Positions 44,209 to 53,900 of a stretch of DNA of 64,000 nt are shown here, piece after piece (the first letter of the stretch is position 1; each line of letters begins with the position of its first letter). Source of the stretch: Halomonas getboli (lineage in GTDB: Bacteria; Pseudomonadota; Gammaproteobacteria; Pseudomonadales; Halomonadaceae); contig NZ_JALMEW010000001.1 in the NCBI RefSeq assembly GCF_023094245.1, forward strand, positions 124,001-188,000, given 5' to 3'. The notes below the pieces were generated by a model. The model had not been told where the DNA came from, made no database searches, and saw nothing but the letters and a program-made list of their open reading frames with translations. Both the position numbers and the translations under genes were made by a program.

Positions 44209-45414
44209 ATGTACGGCGACTTTCAGCGGCATCTGCGCGACGAGCTCGCGGCCATCGAGCAGGCGGGCCTGACCAAGTACGAACGCGAGCTGGCGACCCC
44301 CCAGGGCGCCCACGTGGGCGTGGCGAACGACGGCGAGGTGCTGAACCTCTGCGCCAACAACTATCTGGGGCTCGCCCAGCACCCCGAGGTCCAGGCGGCC
44401 GCCAGGCAGGGGCTGGACGAGTGGGGCTATGGCCTGGCCTCGGTGCGCTTCATCTGCGGCACCCAGACCCTGCACAAGACCCTCGAGGCGAAGCTCAGCG
44501 AGTTCCTGGGCACCGAGGACACCATCCTCTATCCGTCCTGCTTCGACGCCAACGGCGGGCTGTTCGAGACCCTGCTGGGCCCCGAGGACGCGGTGATCTC
44601 CGACGAGCTCAACCACGCCAGCATCATCGACGGCGTGCGGCTGTGCAAGGCGAGCCGCTATCGCTACCGCAACAGCGACATGGCCGATCTCGAGGCTCAG
44701 CTCCAGGCCGCCGATGCCGCCGGGGCGCGTTTCAAGCTGATCACCACCGATGGCGTGTTCTCGATGGACGGCTACATCGCGAAACTCGATGAGATCTGCG
44801 ATCTGGCCGAGCGCTACGGAGCTCTGGTGCACGTCGACGACTGCCATGCCACCGGCTTTCTGGGGGAGGGCGGCCGCGGCAGCCACGAGTATCGCGGCTG
44901 CCTGGGCCGGATCGATATCCTCACCGGCACCCTGGGCAAGGCCCTGGGCGGGGCCAGCGGCGGCTATACCAGCGCCCGGCGCGAAATCGTCGAACTGCTG
45001 CGCCAGCGCTCGCGGCCCTACCTGTTTTCCAACACCGTGGCGCCCCCGGTGGTGGCCGGCGCGCTCAAGGCGCTGGAGCTGGCCGGCGAGTCCCGCGAGC
45101 TGCGCGACCGGCTGCGCGACAACACCGCCTACTTCCGCCGTGGGCTCGAGGATCGGGGCTTCGAGCTGCTGCCGGGCGAGCACCCCATCGTGCCGGTGAT
45201 GCTGCATGACGCGGCCCTGGCGGCGCGCTTCGCCGATGAGATGCTGAAGGAGGGCATCTATGTGATCGCCTTCTCCTATCCGGTGGTGCCCAAGGGCCGC
45301 GCGCGCATTCGCACCCAGGTCTCGGCGGCGCTGACCCGTGAGGACCTGGACGCTGCCCTGGCCGCCTTCGGGCGGGTCAAGGCACGCCTGGAAGATGCCG
45401 CCCCGGAGAGCTGA
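44209..45414 (+). CDS. kbl: Glycine C-acetyltransferase (2-amino-3-ketobutyrate CoA ligase)
   Basis: Kbl splits 2-amino-3-ketobutyrate with CoA into glycine and acetyl-CoA. The 401-aa alpha-oxoamine synthase has PLP Lys244 in [14 protein letters not shown] (the same number as in E. coli), [16 protein letters not shown], and [13 protein letters not shown] with the PLP-binding Asp and His. The start at 44209 is set by AAGGGA upstream and homology; frames that extend through repeat copy C are spurious. A hairpin at 45431-45454 follows. Confidence 0.95.
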   Translation: MYGDFQRHLRDELAAIEQAGLTKYERELATPQGAHVGVANDGEVLNLCANNYLGLAQHPEVQAAARQGLDEWGYGLASVRFICGTQTLHKTLEAKLSEFLGTEDTILYPSCFDANGGLFETLLGPEDAVISDELNHASIIDGVRLCKASRYRYRNSDMADLEAQLQAADAAGARFKLITTDGVFSMDGYIAKLDEICDLAERYGALVHVDDCHATGFLGEGGRGSHEYRGCLGRIDILTGTLGKALGGASGGYTSARREIVELLRQRSRPYLFSNTVAPPVVAGALKALELAGESRELRDRLRDNTAYFRRGLEDRGFELLPGEHPIVPVMLHDAALAARFADEMLKEGIYVIAFSYPVVPKGRARIRTQVSAALTREDLDAALAAFGRVKARLEDAAPES

Positions 45415-45430
45415 TTGCCCTCACCTCGCT

Positions 45431-45454
45431 GCGCCTCCCGAGAGCGGGAGGCGC
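45431..45454 (+). terminator. Terminator after kbl
   Basis: GCGCCTCCCG and CGGGAGGCGC pair perfectly over 10 bp with loop AGAG, followed by CTTGCCTGCC. It is 16 nt past the kbl stop and probably ends the tdh-kbl transcript. Confidence 0.6.
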
Positions 45455-45763
45455 CTTGCCTGCCTGGCCGGCGTTCCCTCGTCGGCCTTTTCTCCGGCGG
45501 CGCTTGCCGCCGATCCTCGCGTCCGTGAAAATCGACGCGCTGCCCATTTTTCGAAGCACAACAAGGTGTTGGCCATCATGCCCGCCTCGGGGCGGCATCG
45601 TTTCATGCGATTTCGGGTATTTTCAACGCCCTGGCATGCCGGAGCAGAGCCGGGACCGTCGTCGTCGCCGTCTTTGGTTAGGCGCTCTTTTCTTGACGAA
45701 ATTGCATTCATGGTTTTTTAAAATTCTGATTTATAGATATTTTTTCCAATAGTTTAAAATGTC
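45455..45763. other. Long intergenic region with an AT-rich segment
   Basis: No gene is supported here. A short open frame (45456-45752) gives an arginine- and proline-rich product ending in hydrophobic residues; it lacks a ribosome-binding site and looks like noise. A small hairpin, CGGCGGC-GCTT-GCCGCCG, occurs near 45500. From about 45690 the sequence becomes strongly AT-rich, with TTGACG at 45693-45698 and long T and A runs, contrasting with the GC-rich surroundings. This is typical of an upstream activating or curved promoter region for the polyamine operon. Confidence 0.5.
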
Positions 45764-45872
45764 GTTGTTGAATACTTGACATCTATGTGGCGTCAGGTGG
45801 CAGACTGTTAGCCAGAATCTTGCCCGGCCGGCGACATGCCAGGGCAATATCATGGTAAAAGTATTCAACAAC
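45764..45872. promoter_or_regulatory. 14-bp inverted repeat flanking a sigma-54-like element upstream of puuB
   Basis: GTTGTTGAATACTT (45764-45777) and its exact complement AAGTATTCAACAAC (45859-45872) flank TGGCAGACTGTTAGCC (45798-45813). The latter has GG and GC separated by exactly 10 nt as in -24/-12 sigma-54 promoters, though the -12 half is imperfect. The half-site GTTGAATA recurs upstream of the second puuB (53871-53878). This suggests one regulator for both; the identity is unknown. Confidence 0.45.
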
Positions 45873-45890
45873 AATAACAGGATGCAACGT

Positions 45891-47180
45891 ATGCACAGTT
45901 CCGTCTCCGACGGCCCGGCCTCGTGGTATCGCGCCTCGGTCGCCGTCGAGCTCGAGTCCTGTCGGCCGCTGCAAGGCGAGACGCGCGCGGATGTGTGCGT
46001 GATCGGCGGCGGGGTAACCGGCTGCTCGACCGCCCTGCACCTGGCAGAACGCGGCTATTCGGTGGTGCTGCTCGAGGCCGGTGATATCGGTCACGGCGCG
46101 TCCGGCCGCAGCGGCGGGCAGATCCTGCCGGGGCTGGGAACCGATATCACCACCGTCCAGCAGGCGCTCGGGCTCCCCCGGGCGCGCGAGGTGTGGGAAA
46201 TGAGCCGCGAGGCGGTGCGCCTCACCGCCGAGCTGGTCGAGCGCCATGCCATTCCCTGCGAGCTGGCCTGGGGCTATCTGCACGCGGCCGTCAAGCCGCG
46301 CCACGTCAAGGAGCTCGAGGCGTTCCGCGAGCAGATGTCCCGCGACTACGACTATGACGCGCTCGAGTGGCTGGAAGGCGATGCCCTGCGCGAGCACGTG
46401 GTCACCGAGGCCTATCCGGCCGCCCTCTACGATCGCGAAGGCGGCCACCTTCATCCCCTCAACTACACCCTGGGTCTGGCTCGGGCGGCCCAGCGAGCCG
46501 GCGTGAGCCTGCATCCTCGCAGTGCCGCCCTCGAGGTCCAGCGCGGCCGGCCGGCGACCGTCGTGACCGAGCAGGGACGCGTGACCGCGGACTTCGTGGT
46601 GCTGGCGACCAATGCTTACCAGGCTGGCCTGATCCCGGAGCTGTCCGGCCGCATCATGCGCGCCGCCAACTACATGATCGCCACCGCACCGATGAGCGAA
46701 GACCAGGCGGCGCAGGTGCTGCCGAAGAACGATGCCCTGTCCGACGCCAACTTCGTGCTCGACTACTACCGCCTCAGCGCCGACCGCCGCCTGATCTACG
46801 GCGGCGAGGTCAGCTACGACGGCCGCGAGCCGCCGCGCCTGAAGGAGCGCATGGACGCCAAGATCGCCCGGCTTTTCCCGGTGCTCAAGGGCGTGCCGAT
46901 CGAGTATCGCTGGGGCGGCGATGTGGCGATCACGCTCAATCGGGCCCCCGATTTCGGCCGCCTGGGCGACAATCTCTATTATGCCCAGGGCTATTCCGGG
47001 CACGGCATGGCCCTGGCGGGGCTGGCCGGCAAGCTGATGGCCGAAGCGATCAGCGGCCAGAGCGAGCGCTTCGACGTCTTTTCGGCCATGCCGCACCGCC
47101 AGTTTCCCGGCGGCCGCGCTCTGCGCAAGCCGCTGCTGGTGCTGGCGACCAACTTCTACAAACTGCGCGACCGGCTCTGA
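45891..47180 (+). CDS. puuB: Gamma-glutamylputrescine oxidase-type FAD oxidoreductase (copy 1)
   Basis: This DAO-family flavoprotein would oxidise gamma-glutamylputrescine to gamma-glutamyl-aminobutyraldehyde with release of ammonia and H2O2. It has the FAD motif DVCVIGGGVTGCSTALHLAE and GASGRSGGQILPG after it, plus a C-terminal YYAQGYSGHGMALAG. The start at 45891 gives 429 aa, near E. coli PuuB (426) and the paralogue at 53901 (430). AGGA lies 8 nt upstream. An ATG at 45852 is in frame but would cross the inverted repeat. It opens a cluster with polyamine transport and puuA genes. Confidence 0.82.
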   Translation: MHSSVSDGPASWYRASVAVELESCRPLQGETRADVCVIGGGVTGCSTALHLAERGYSVVLLEAGDIGHGASGRSGGQILPGLGTDITTVQQALGLPRAREVWEMSREAVRLTAELVERHAIPCELAWGYLHAAVKPRHVKELEAFREQMSRDYDYDALEWLEGDALREHVVTEAYPAALYDREGGHLHPLNYTLGLARAAQRAGVSLHPRSAALEVQRGRPATVVTEQGRVTADFVVLATNAYQAGLIPELSGRIMRAANYMIATAPMSEDQAAQVLPKNDALSDANFVLDYYRLSADRRLIYGGEVSYDGREPPRLKERMDAKIARLFPVLKGVPIEYRWGGDVAITLNRAPDFGRLGDNLYYAQGYSGHGMALAGLAGKLMAEAISGQSERFDVFSAMPHRQFPGGRALRKPLLVLATNFYKLRDRL

Positions 47181-47210
47181 GAGGCCGCCGACAAGCGAGA
47201 GGGTATCCCC

Positions 47211-48335
<1,125 letters not shown>

Positions 48336-48345
48336 GGAGGCGGAC

Positions 48346-49269
48346 ATGTCCTATTCCGGCGTAATGCCCAGTGCCCGCAGCCGGGCCATGGTTCGCGAGA
48401 CCCGTCACCTGCTGTTCACGGTGACGCCGGGGGCGTTCTGGATCTTCATCTTCCTGGTGCTGCCCAGCGCCTATCTGATGGGCGTGGCCTTCATGACCAA
48501 CGGGCCCTACGGCCTGCCGCAGATGCCGCTGTCGCTGGACTCCTTCGAGCGCCTGGCCGGCTTCGGCTTCCTCGGCTGGAGTCCGGGCAATCTCTATACC
48601 CTGCTGCGCTCGCTGTGGCAGACCCTGGTCTCCACCGCCCTGGTCGTGGTGGTGGCCTATCCCATCGCCTACTACATCACCACCTGCCGCGAGAAGTGGC
48701 GCCCGCTGCTGCTGCTGGCGGTGGTGGTGCCGTCCTGGACCAACCAGGTGATCCGCACCTTCGGCTGGATGAACCTGCTGGCCCCGGGCACGCCGCTGTC
48801 CGGGCTGGCCGAGAGCCTGGGACTGGTGGCACCCAACATGGGGCTCTATCCCTCCAACTTCGCGGTCACCCTGGGGCTGGTCTACAACTTCCTGCCGTTC
48901 ATGGTGCTGCCGCTCTACGGTGCCTTCGAGAAGCTCGATACCGCCCAGGTGGAGGCCGCCCAGGACCTCTATGCCAGCCCGATGCGCGCCTTCTGGCATG
49001 CGGTGTTCCCGCAGACCCTGCCGGGGCTGCTGGCGGGCATCGTGCTGGTGGCGATCCCGGCCTTCGGCATGTATGTCATTCCCGAGCTGCTCGGCGGCGG
49101 CAAGGGCATGATGCTCGGCAACCTGGTGGCCAACCAGTTCGCCGGCGCCTCCAACTGGCCGCTGGGCGCGGCCGGCGCGATCCTGATGCTGCTGGCCACG
49201 TTTCTCGGGCTCTACGTGATGCGGCGCCTCGGCAAGCGTCTGGGCGGCGGTGAGGAGGTGGTGATATGA
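48346..49269 (+). CDS. potH: Polyamine ABC transporter permease (PotH/PotB type)
   Basis: This 307-aa inner-membrane protein has about six transmembrane segments, the first at about 28-46, with the EAA-like docking loop EAAQDLYASPMRAFWHAVFP. It lies 10 nt after the ATPase gene, and its stop overlaps the next permease start (ATGA). It forms the translocation pore with the PotI-type subunit. Confidence 0.88.
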   Translation: MSYSGVMPSARSRAMVRETRHLLFTVTPGAFWIFIFLVLPSAYLMGVAFMTNGPYGLPQMPLSLDSFERLAGFGFLGWSPGNLYTLLRSLWQTLVSTALVVVVAYPIAYYITTCREKWRPLLLLAVVVPSWTNQVIRTFGWMNLLAPGTPLSGLAESLGLVAPNMGLYPSNFAVTLGLVYNFLPFMVLPLYGAFEKLDTAQVEAAQDLYASPMRAFWHAVFPQTLPGLLAGIVLVAIPAFGMYVIPELLGGGKGMMLGNLVANQFAGASNWPLGAAGAILMLLATFLGLYVMRRLGKRLGGGEEVVI

Positions 49270-50063
49270 GAAAGCGGACCCTGCATCGTGGCCTGACCGC
49301 CTTCTGGTGGCTGACCCTGACCTTCCTCTACCTGCCGCTGGCGGTGGTGGTGCTGTACTCCTTCAATTCGGCCAACAGCTCGGCCAACTTCGTGAGCTTC
49401 TCGCTGCGCTGGTATCACCGGCTGTTGGGCAACGAGGCGATCCTTTCGGCCTTCGGCAACAGCCTGGTGCTGGCCATCAGCTCCTCGCTGATCGCGCTGG
49501 TGGTCGGCTGCGTGTTCGGCTACGGCATGTACCGGCATCGCCACCGCAAGCTGGGCTGGCTGATCGTGCTGATCTACCTGCCGATCGTGCTGCCCGACAT
49601 CGTGTTCGGCATTTCGGAGATGGCCTTCTTCGTGCAGATCCACGAGTGGACCGGGCTGCTGCAGCCGGGGCTCGGCACCATGATCATCGCCCACGTGACC
49701 TTCCAGATCCCGTTCGTGGCGCTGATCGTCTATTCGCGCTTCGTGGGCCTGGATCCGACGCTGTTCGAGGCCGCCAAGGACCTCTACGCGACCCCGGTCA
49801 AGCGGGTGGTGCACTTCATGCTGCCGACCATCAAGCCGGCGTTGATATCCGCCTTCTTCCTGTCGTTTACGCTGTCGGTGGATGACTTCGTCATCAGCTT
49901 CTTCACCGCCGGCCCGGAGAGCGCGACCCTGCCGATCTACATATGGGGCGCGATCAAGAAGGGGGTCTCGCCGGAGATCAATGCCATCGCCGCGCTGATG
50001 ATCGCCGCCGTTGCCCTGGCCGCCATCCTGAGTCTGGCATTCAGTCGCCGTCGGCCGACCTGA
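49266..50063 (+). CDS. potI: Polyamine ABC transporter permease (PotI/PotC type)
   Basis: This 265-aa permease partner has a first hydrophobic helix at about 11-33 and the docking loop EAAKDLYATPVKRVVHFMLP. It overlaps potH by 4 nt, a coupled arrangement. The C-terminus is short and basic (SRRRPT). A 38-nt gap separates it from the potF gene, which has a GGAG ribosome-binding site. Confidence 0.88.
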   Translation: MRKRTLHRGLTAFWWLTLTFLYLPLAVVVLYSFNSANSSANFVSFSLRWYHRLLGNEAILSAFGNSLVLAISSSLIALVVGCVFGYGMYRHRHRKLGWLIVLIYLPIVLPDIVFGISEMAFFVQIHEWTGLLQPGLGTMIIAHVTFQIPFVALIVYSRFVGLDPTLFEAAKDLYATPVKRVVHFMLPTIKPALISAFFLSFTLSVDDFVISFFTAGPESATLPIYIWGAIKKGVSPEINAIAALMIAAVALAAILSLAFSRRRPT

Positions 50064-50101
50064 GCCGGCACCATCACCTAGGGAACGAAGGAGAGCCATC
50101 A

Positions 50102-51166
50102 ATGAAATTCAACAAGATCGCCATGGCCCTGTCGCTGGGCGGGCTCGCCCTTGCCGGGCACGCCCAGGCCGAGGAGGGCAAGCTCTATCTCTTCAACTGG
50201 ACCGAGTACATGGACCCGGCCATCATCCAGGCCTTCGAGGACAAGTACGACGTCGAGGTGGTGCAGAACTACTTCAACTCGCTGCCGGAGATGTTCGCCA
50301 AGCTCAACGCCGGCGGCGTCTCGCAGTACGACATCATCGTGCCGTCCAACTACTATGTGCCACGGCTGATCAAGACCGGCCTGGTCCAGGAGCTCGACAA
50401 GTCGAAGCTGCCCAATCTCGACAATGTCATGGCGCAGTTCCAGGACCCGGCCTACGATCCCGGCGGCCGCTACAGCGCGCCCTACCAGTGGGGCACCACC
50501 GGCATCATCTACAACACCGAGACCTTCCCCGACGCGCCCAAGAGCTGGTCGCTGCTGTTCGATCCCGAGGTCAACCCGAGCCATCCCTTCGCCCTGATGG
50601 GTGACGGCCAGGTCAGCATGGGCAGCGCCTGCGCCTACCTCGGCAAGGGCTATGACTGCACCGACATGGACGACTGGCGCGAGGCCGCGCAGCTGCTGAT
50701 CCAGACCAAGAATCGCGACACCTTCAGCGGCTTCTCCGATGGCACCCCGGCGCTGCAGCAGCTGTCCCGGGGCGTGATCCACGCCGGCCTGTCCTACAAC
50801 GGCGACTATTTCTACTACAAGAGCGAGAACCCGGAGGCCTTCGAGAGCCTCGACTTCATGATCCCCGACGAGGGCGCCGAGATGTGGGTCGACGCCATGA
50901 TGATCCCGGCCGAGGCGCCGAATCCGGACCTGGCGTACAAGTTCATCAACTTCATCCTCGATGCCGAGATCGGCGCCCAGCTGTCCAACTACAACTACTA
51001 CGCGAGCCCCAACGCCGCGGCCGAGCCCTATCTCGACGAGGTGCTGACCCAGCCGCCGATCATGCCCTCCGACGACGACATGCAACGGCTGAGGTTCACC
51101 CCGAGCCTCGAGGGCGATCAGCTGCAGACCTTCCAGCAGCTGTGGTCCGAGGTCAAGGCGCGGTGA
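50102..51166 (+). CDS. potF: Putrescine-type periplasmic binding protein (copy 1)
   Basis: This 354-aa PotD/PotF-family protein has a signal peptide (MKFNKIAMALSLGGLALAG, cut after AQA) and the mature start EEGKLYLFNWTEYMDPAIIQ. Trp and acidic residues in NWTEYM, WGTTGIIYNTE and the central and C-terminal segments line the polyamine pocket in homologues. It is encoded with its permeases and ATPase. A second, diverged copy follows puuA. Putrescine, spermidine or cadaverine are all possible ligands. Confidence 0.87.
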   Translation: MKFNKIAMALSLGGLALAGHAQAEEGKLYLFNWTEYMDPAIIQAFEDKYDVEVVQNYFNSLPEMFAKLNAGGVSQYDIIVPSNYYVPRLIKTGLVQELDKSKLPNLDNVMAQFQDPAYDPGGRYSAPYQWGTTGIIYNTETFPDAPKSWSLLFDPEVNPSHPFALMGDGQVSMGSACAYLGKGYDCTDMDDWREAAQLLIQTKNRDTFSGFSDGTPALQQLSRGVIHAGLSYNGDYFYYKSENPEAFESLDFMIPDEGAEMWVDAMMIPAEAPNPDLAYKFINFILDAEIGAQLSNYNYYASPNAAAEPYLDEVLTQPPIMPSDDDMQRLRFTPSLEGDQLQTFQQLWSEVKAR

Positions 51167-51221
51167 GACGACGGGCCCCGGCCGGGCGGCCGGGGCCCCT
51201 GCTCCAGAGCAAGGAAACCCC

Positions 51222-52586
51222 ATGAGTAACCGCCAGGAAAATCCCAATTTCAACGACTGGTTCCAGACCCGCGGCATCACCGAGGTCGAATGTCTGGTCT
51301 CCGATCTCACCGGTATCCTCAAGGGCAAGATCATGCCCGCCGGCAAGTATCTGGGCGGCGGCCGCCCGCGTCTGCCGGACTCGATCTTCATCCAGACCGT
51401 CACCGGCGGCTATCCCGACGACGAGGACAGCCACTTCTGGAATCCCGCCGAGCGGGACATGGAGCTGGTGCCCGACCCCAATGCCATCTTCATGGTGCCC
51501 TGGGCCGACGATCCGACGGCTCAGATCATCCACGACTGCTACTACCTGACCGGCGAGCCGGTGGAGCTCTCGCCTCGCCACGTGCTCAAGCGGGTGCTGT
51601 CGCTCTACGAGGCCCGCGGCTGGCAGCCGGTGGTGGCCCCCGAGGTCGAGTTCTTTCTGGTCAAGACCAACACCGACTCCGACTATCCGCTGGAGCCGCC
51701 GGTGGGCCGCAACGGCCGCCAGGAGAGCAGCCGTCAGTCGTTCTCCATCGATGCGGTCAACGAGTTCGACCCGCTGTTCGAGGAGATGTACGACTACTGC
51801 GATGCCATGGACCTCGACCTGGACACCCTGATCCACGAGGAGGGGGCCGGGCAGATGGAGGTCAACTTCCAGCACGGCGACCCGCTGCGGCTGGCCGATC
51901 AGGTGGTGATGTTCAAGCGCACCCTGCGCGAGACCGCGCTGCGCCACGGCATGTACGCGACCTTCATGGCCAAGCCGATGGCCAACGAGCCTGGCAGCTC
52001 GATGCACCTGCACCAGAGCCTGGTGGACGCCGAAGGCCACAACCTGTTCGCCGACGACGACGGCCGGCCCAGCCGCCTGTTCCAGCAGTTCATCGGCGGG
52101 CTGCAGCGCTACCTGCCGGCGGCAATGCCGCTGCTGGCGCCCAACGTCAACTCCTATCGCCGGCTGATGCGCACCGAGACCAGCGGCTCGGCGCCGATCA
52201 ACGTCGAGTGGGGCACCGACAACCGCACCGTCGGCCTGCGTGTACCGGTGTCGTCGCCCGAGGCGACCCGCGTCGAGAACCGCCTGGCCGGGGCCGACGC
52301 CAATCCCTATCTGGTGATGGCGGCATCGCTGGCCTGCGGCTATCTTGGCATGCTGGGCCAGCTCGAGCCCCGCCCCGCCGTGGTGGGCTCGGCCTGGTCC
52401 GGCGGCCACAAGCTGCCCGACGACATCGGCCCGGCGCTGGACCTGCTGCACGACTGCTCGCCGCTGGCCGAGATTCTCGGTGAACGCTTCACCCACAGCT
52501 ATCTGGCGGTCAAGCGCGCCGAGCACCGGGAATACTTCCAGGTGATCAGCTCCTGGGAGCGCGAGCATCTGCTGCTGCGCGTCTAG
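51222..52586 (+). CDS. puuA: Gamma-glutamylputrescine synthetase (glutamine-synthetase family)
   Basis: PuuA ligates glutamate to putrescine with ATP, making the substrate of PuuB. The 454-aa GS-like enzyme has VECLVSDLTGILKGK at the N-terminus, metal and substrate residues in PEVEFFLVK, EEGAGQMEVNFQHGD and GSSMHLHQSL, and NRTVGLRVP near the ATP site. It is related to, but distinct from, GlnA; a GlnA-type adenylylation Tyr is not apparent. Related GS-like enzymes act on ethanolamine or monoamines, so the amine is not fixed by sequence alone. Confidence 0.85.
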   Translation: MSNRQENPNFNDWFQTRGITEVECLVSDLTGILKGKIMPAGKYLGGGRPRLPDSIFIQTVTGGYPDDEDSHFWNPAERDMELVPDPNAIFMVPWADDPTAQIIHDCYYLTGEPVELSPRHVLKRVLSLYEARGWQPVVAPEVEFFLVKTNTDSDYPLEPPVGRNGRQESSRQSFSIDAVNEFDPLFEEMYDYCDAMDLDLDTLIHEEGAGQMEVNFQHGDPLRLADQVVMFKRTLRETALRHGMYATFMAKPMANEPGSSMHLHQSLVDAEGHNLFADDDGRPSRLFQQFIGGLQRYLPAAMPLLAPNVNSYRRLMRTETSGSAPINVEWGTDNRTVGLRVPVSSPEATRVENRLAGADANPYLVMAASLACGYLGMLGQLEPRPAVVGSAWSGGHKLPDDIGPALDLLHDCSPLAEILGERFTHSYLAVKRAEHREYFQVISSWEREHLLLRV

Positions 52587-52644
52587 GCGTTCCGACAACA
52601 AGGGCGACGCATGCTCGCCCGACCCCATGGCAAGGAGGCGATTC

Positions 52645-53718
52645 ATGAGGCACCCCATCCTGGTCGGCGTCGCCGGCCTCGGTCTGCTGGCGGCCAGCAC
52701 GCTGGCCGACGCCGAAGAGGGCAAGCTGCGCCTGTTCAACTGGACGGACTACATGGCCCCCTCGATCATCGAGGGGTTCGAGGCCGAGACCGGCATCGAG
52801 GTCGTCCAGAACTACTACAACTCGAATGCCGAGCTGCTATCGAAGCTGACCGCCGGTGGCGATGCCCAGTATGACCTGGTCGTGCCCTCCGACTACTTCG
52901 TGCCCCGGCTCATCGATGCCGGCCTCATCCAGCCGCTGACCCCGGAGGGGGAGACGCTGACGGGGCGCGACAACATCCTGGAGGAATTTCGTACCCCGTC
53001 CTACGATCCCGAGGGGCGCTATACCGTGCCGTATCAGTGGGGCGTGACGGGCGTGGTCTACAACACCGAGACCTTCCCCGACCCCGAACCCAGCTGGTCG
53101 CTGCTGTATGACCCCGAGGTCAATGACGCCTATCCCTTTGCCCTGCTCAAGGGCGATGCCCAGTTCACCTTCGGCACCCTCTGCGCCTTTCAGGGCGCGG
53201 GCTTCGACTGCGTGGGCGAAGCGCCTTGGGTAAAGGCGGCGGGCGGCCTGATCGAGACCCGCCGTCGGGACAACTTCGTCGGCTTCGTCGATGCGACGGC
53301 GGCCATCGAACAGGTGGCCTCGGGCGTGATCCATGCCGGCGTGGCCTACAACGGCGATGTCGCGGCCAAGCGTGCGGCGGACCCCGAGATCTATGGCCAT
53401 CTCGGCTTCTTCGTGCCTGAGGAAGGCTCCCAGCGCTGGGTGGACGTCATGGCCGTGCCGGCGCATGCGCCCAATCCGCAGGCGGCCAGAGCCTTCATCG
53501 AGTATCTGCTGCGCCCCGAGGTGGCCGCTCGCCTGTCGAACCACAACTTCTACACCACGCCCAACGAGGCGGCGTTGCCCCTGGTGGATCCCGCCCTGCG
53601 CGAGCCGCCGGTGATGCCCGCGGCCGACACGCGACAGCACCTGTTCTTCACGCCCTCGGTGAGCGGCGATCAGCTGCAGCTGCTGCAGCAGCTTTGGAGC
53701 GAGGCCCGCAGTCGCTGA
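52645..53718 (+). CDS. Putrescine-type periplasmic binding protein (copy 2)
   Basis: This 357-aa paralogue of the binding protein at 50102 shares the mature opening EEGKLRLFNWTDYMAPSIIE and the WGVTGVVYNTETFPDPEPSW segment but differs in many positions. The signal peptide is MRHPILVGVAGLGLLAAS. AAGGAGG is placed well before the ATG at 52645; the longer frame from 52627 is not needed. It has no permeases of its own, so it probably docks with PotHI, widening substrate range. It is followed by an intrinsic terminator. Confidence 0.86.
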   Translation: MRHPILVGVAGLGLLAASTLADAEEGKLRLFNWTDYMAPSIIEGFEAETGIEVVQNYYNSNAELLSKLTAGGDAQYDLVVPSDYFVPRLIDAGLIQPLTPEGETLTGRDNILEEFRTPSYDPEGRYTVPYQWGVTGVVYNTETFPDPEPSWSLLYDPEVNDAYPFALLKGDAQFTFGTLCAFQGAGFDCVGEAPWVKAAGGLIETRRRDNFVGFVDATAAIEQVASGVIHAGVAYNGDVAAKRAADPEIYGHLGFFVPEEGSQRWVDVMAVPAHAPNPQAARAFIEYLLRPEVAARLSNHNFYTTPNEAALPLVDPALREPPVMPAADTRQHLFFTPSVSGDQLQLLQQLWSEARSR

Positions 53719-53754
53719 GCTCGCGTCATCGGTGCTGCTCCTCGTGGTTGTTCT

Positions 53755-53783
53755 GGGGCGCCGGCCATGCCGGCGCCCCTTTT
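53755..53783 (+). terminator. Intrinsic terminator of the puuB-pot-puuA operon
   Basis: GGGGCGCCGGC and GCCGGCGCCCC pair perfectly over 11 bp with loop CAT, followed by TTTT. It is placed 37 nt after the second binding-protein gene. The second puuB therefore probably has its own promoter in the following 117 nt. Confidence 0.88.
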
Positions 53784-53900
53784 GCGTTTCCAGGAGGGGT
53801 GTGGTGGCAATAAAAGCATGTCTCGACTATTGGAATTGTGCCCGATTGCGCCGTATGATGGGGTCCATGTGTTGAATAAAATAACCACTCTGGAGGCCCC

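Noticed and set aside
45456..45752. Small gene in the kbl-puuB gap
   Set aside because: It has no ribosome-binding site, an arginine/proline-rich start and an AT-run-derived end; the region looks regulatory.
45852..45890. Upstream ATG for the first puuB
   Set aside because: It would add 13 residues encoded across the inverted repeat, lacks a good ribosome-binding site, and does not align with the paralogue at 53901.
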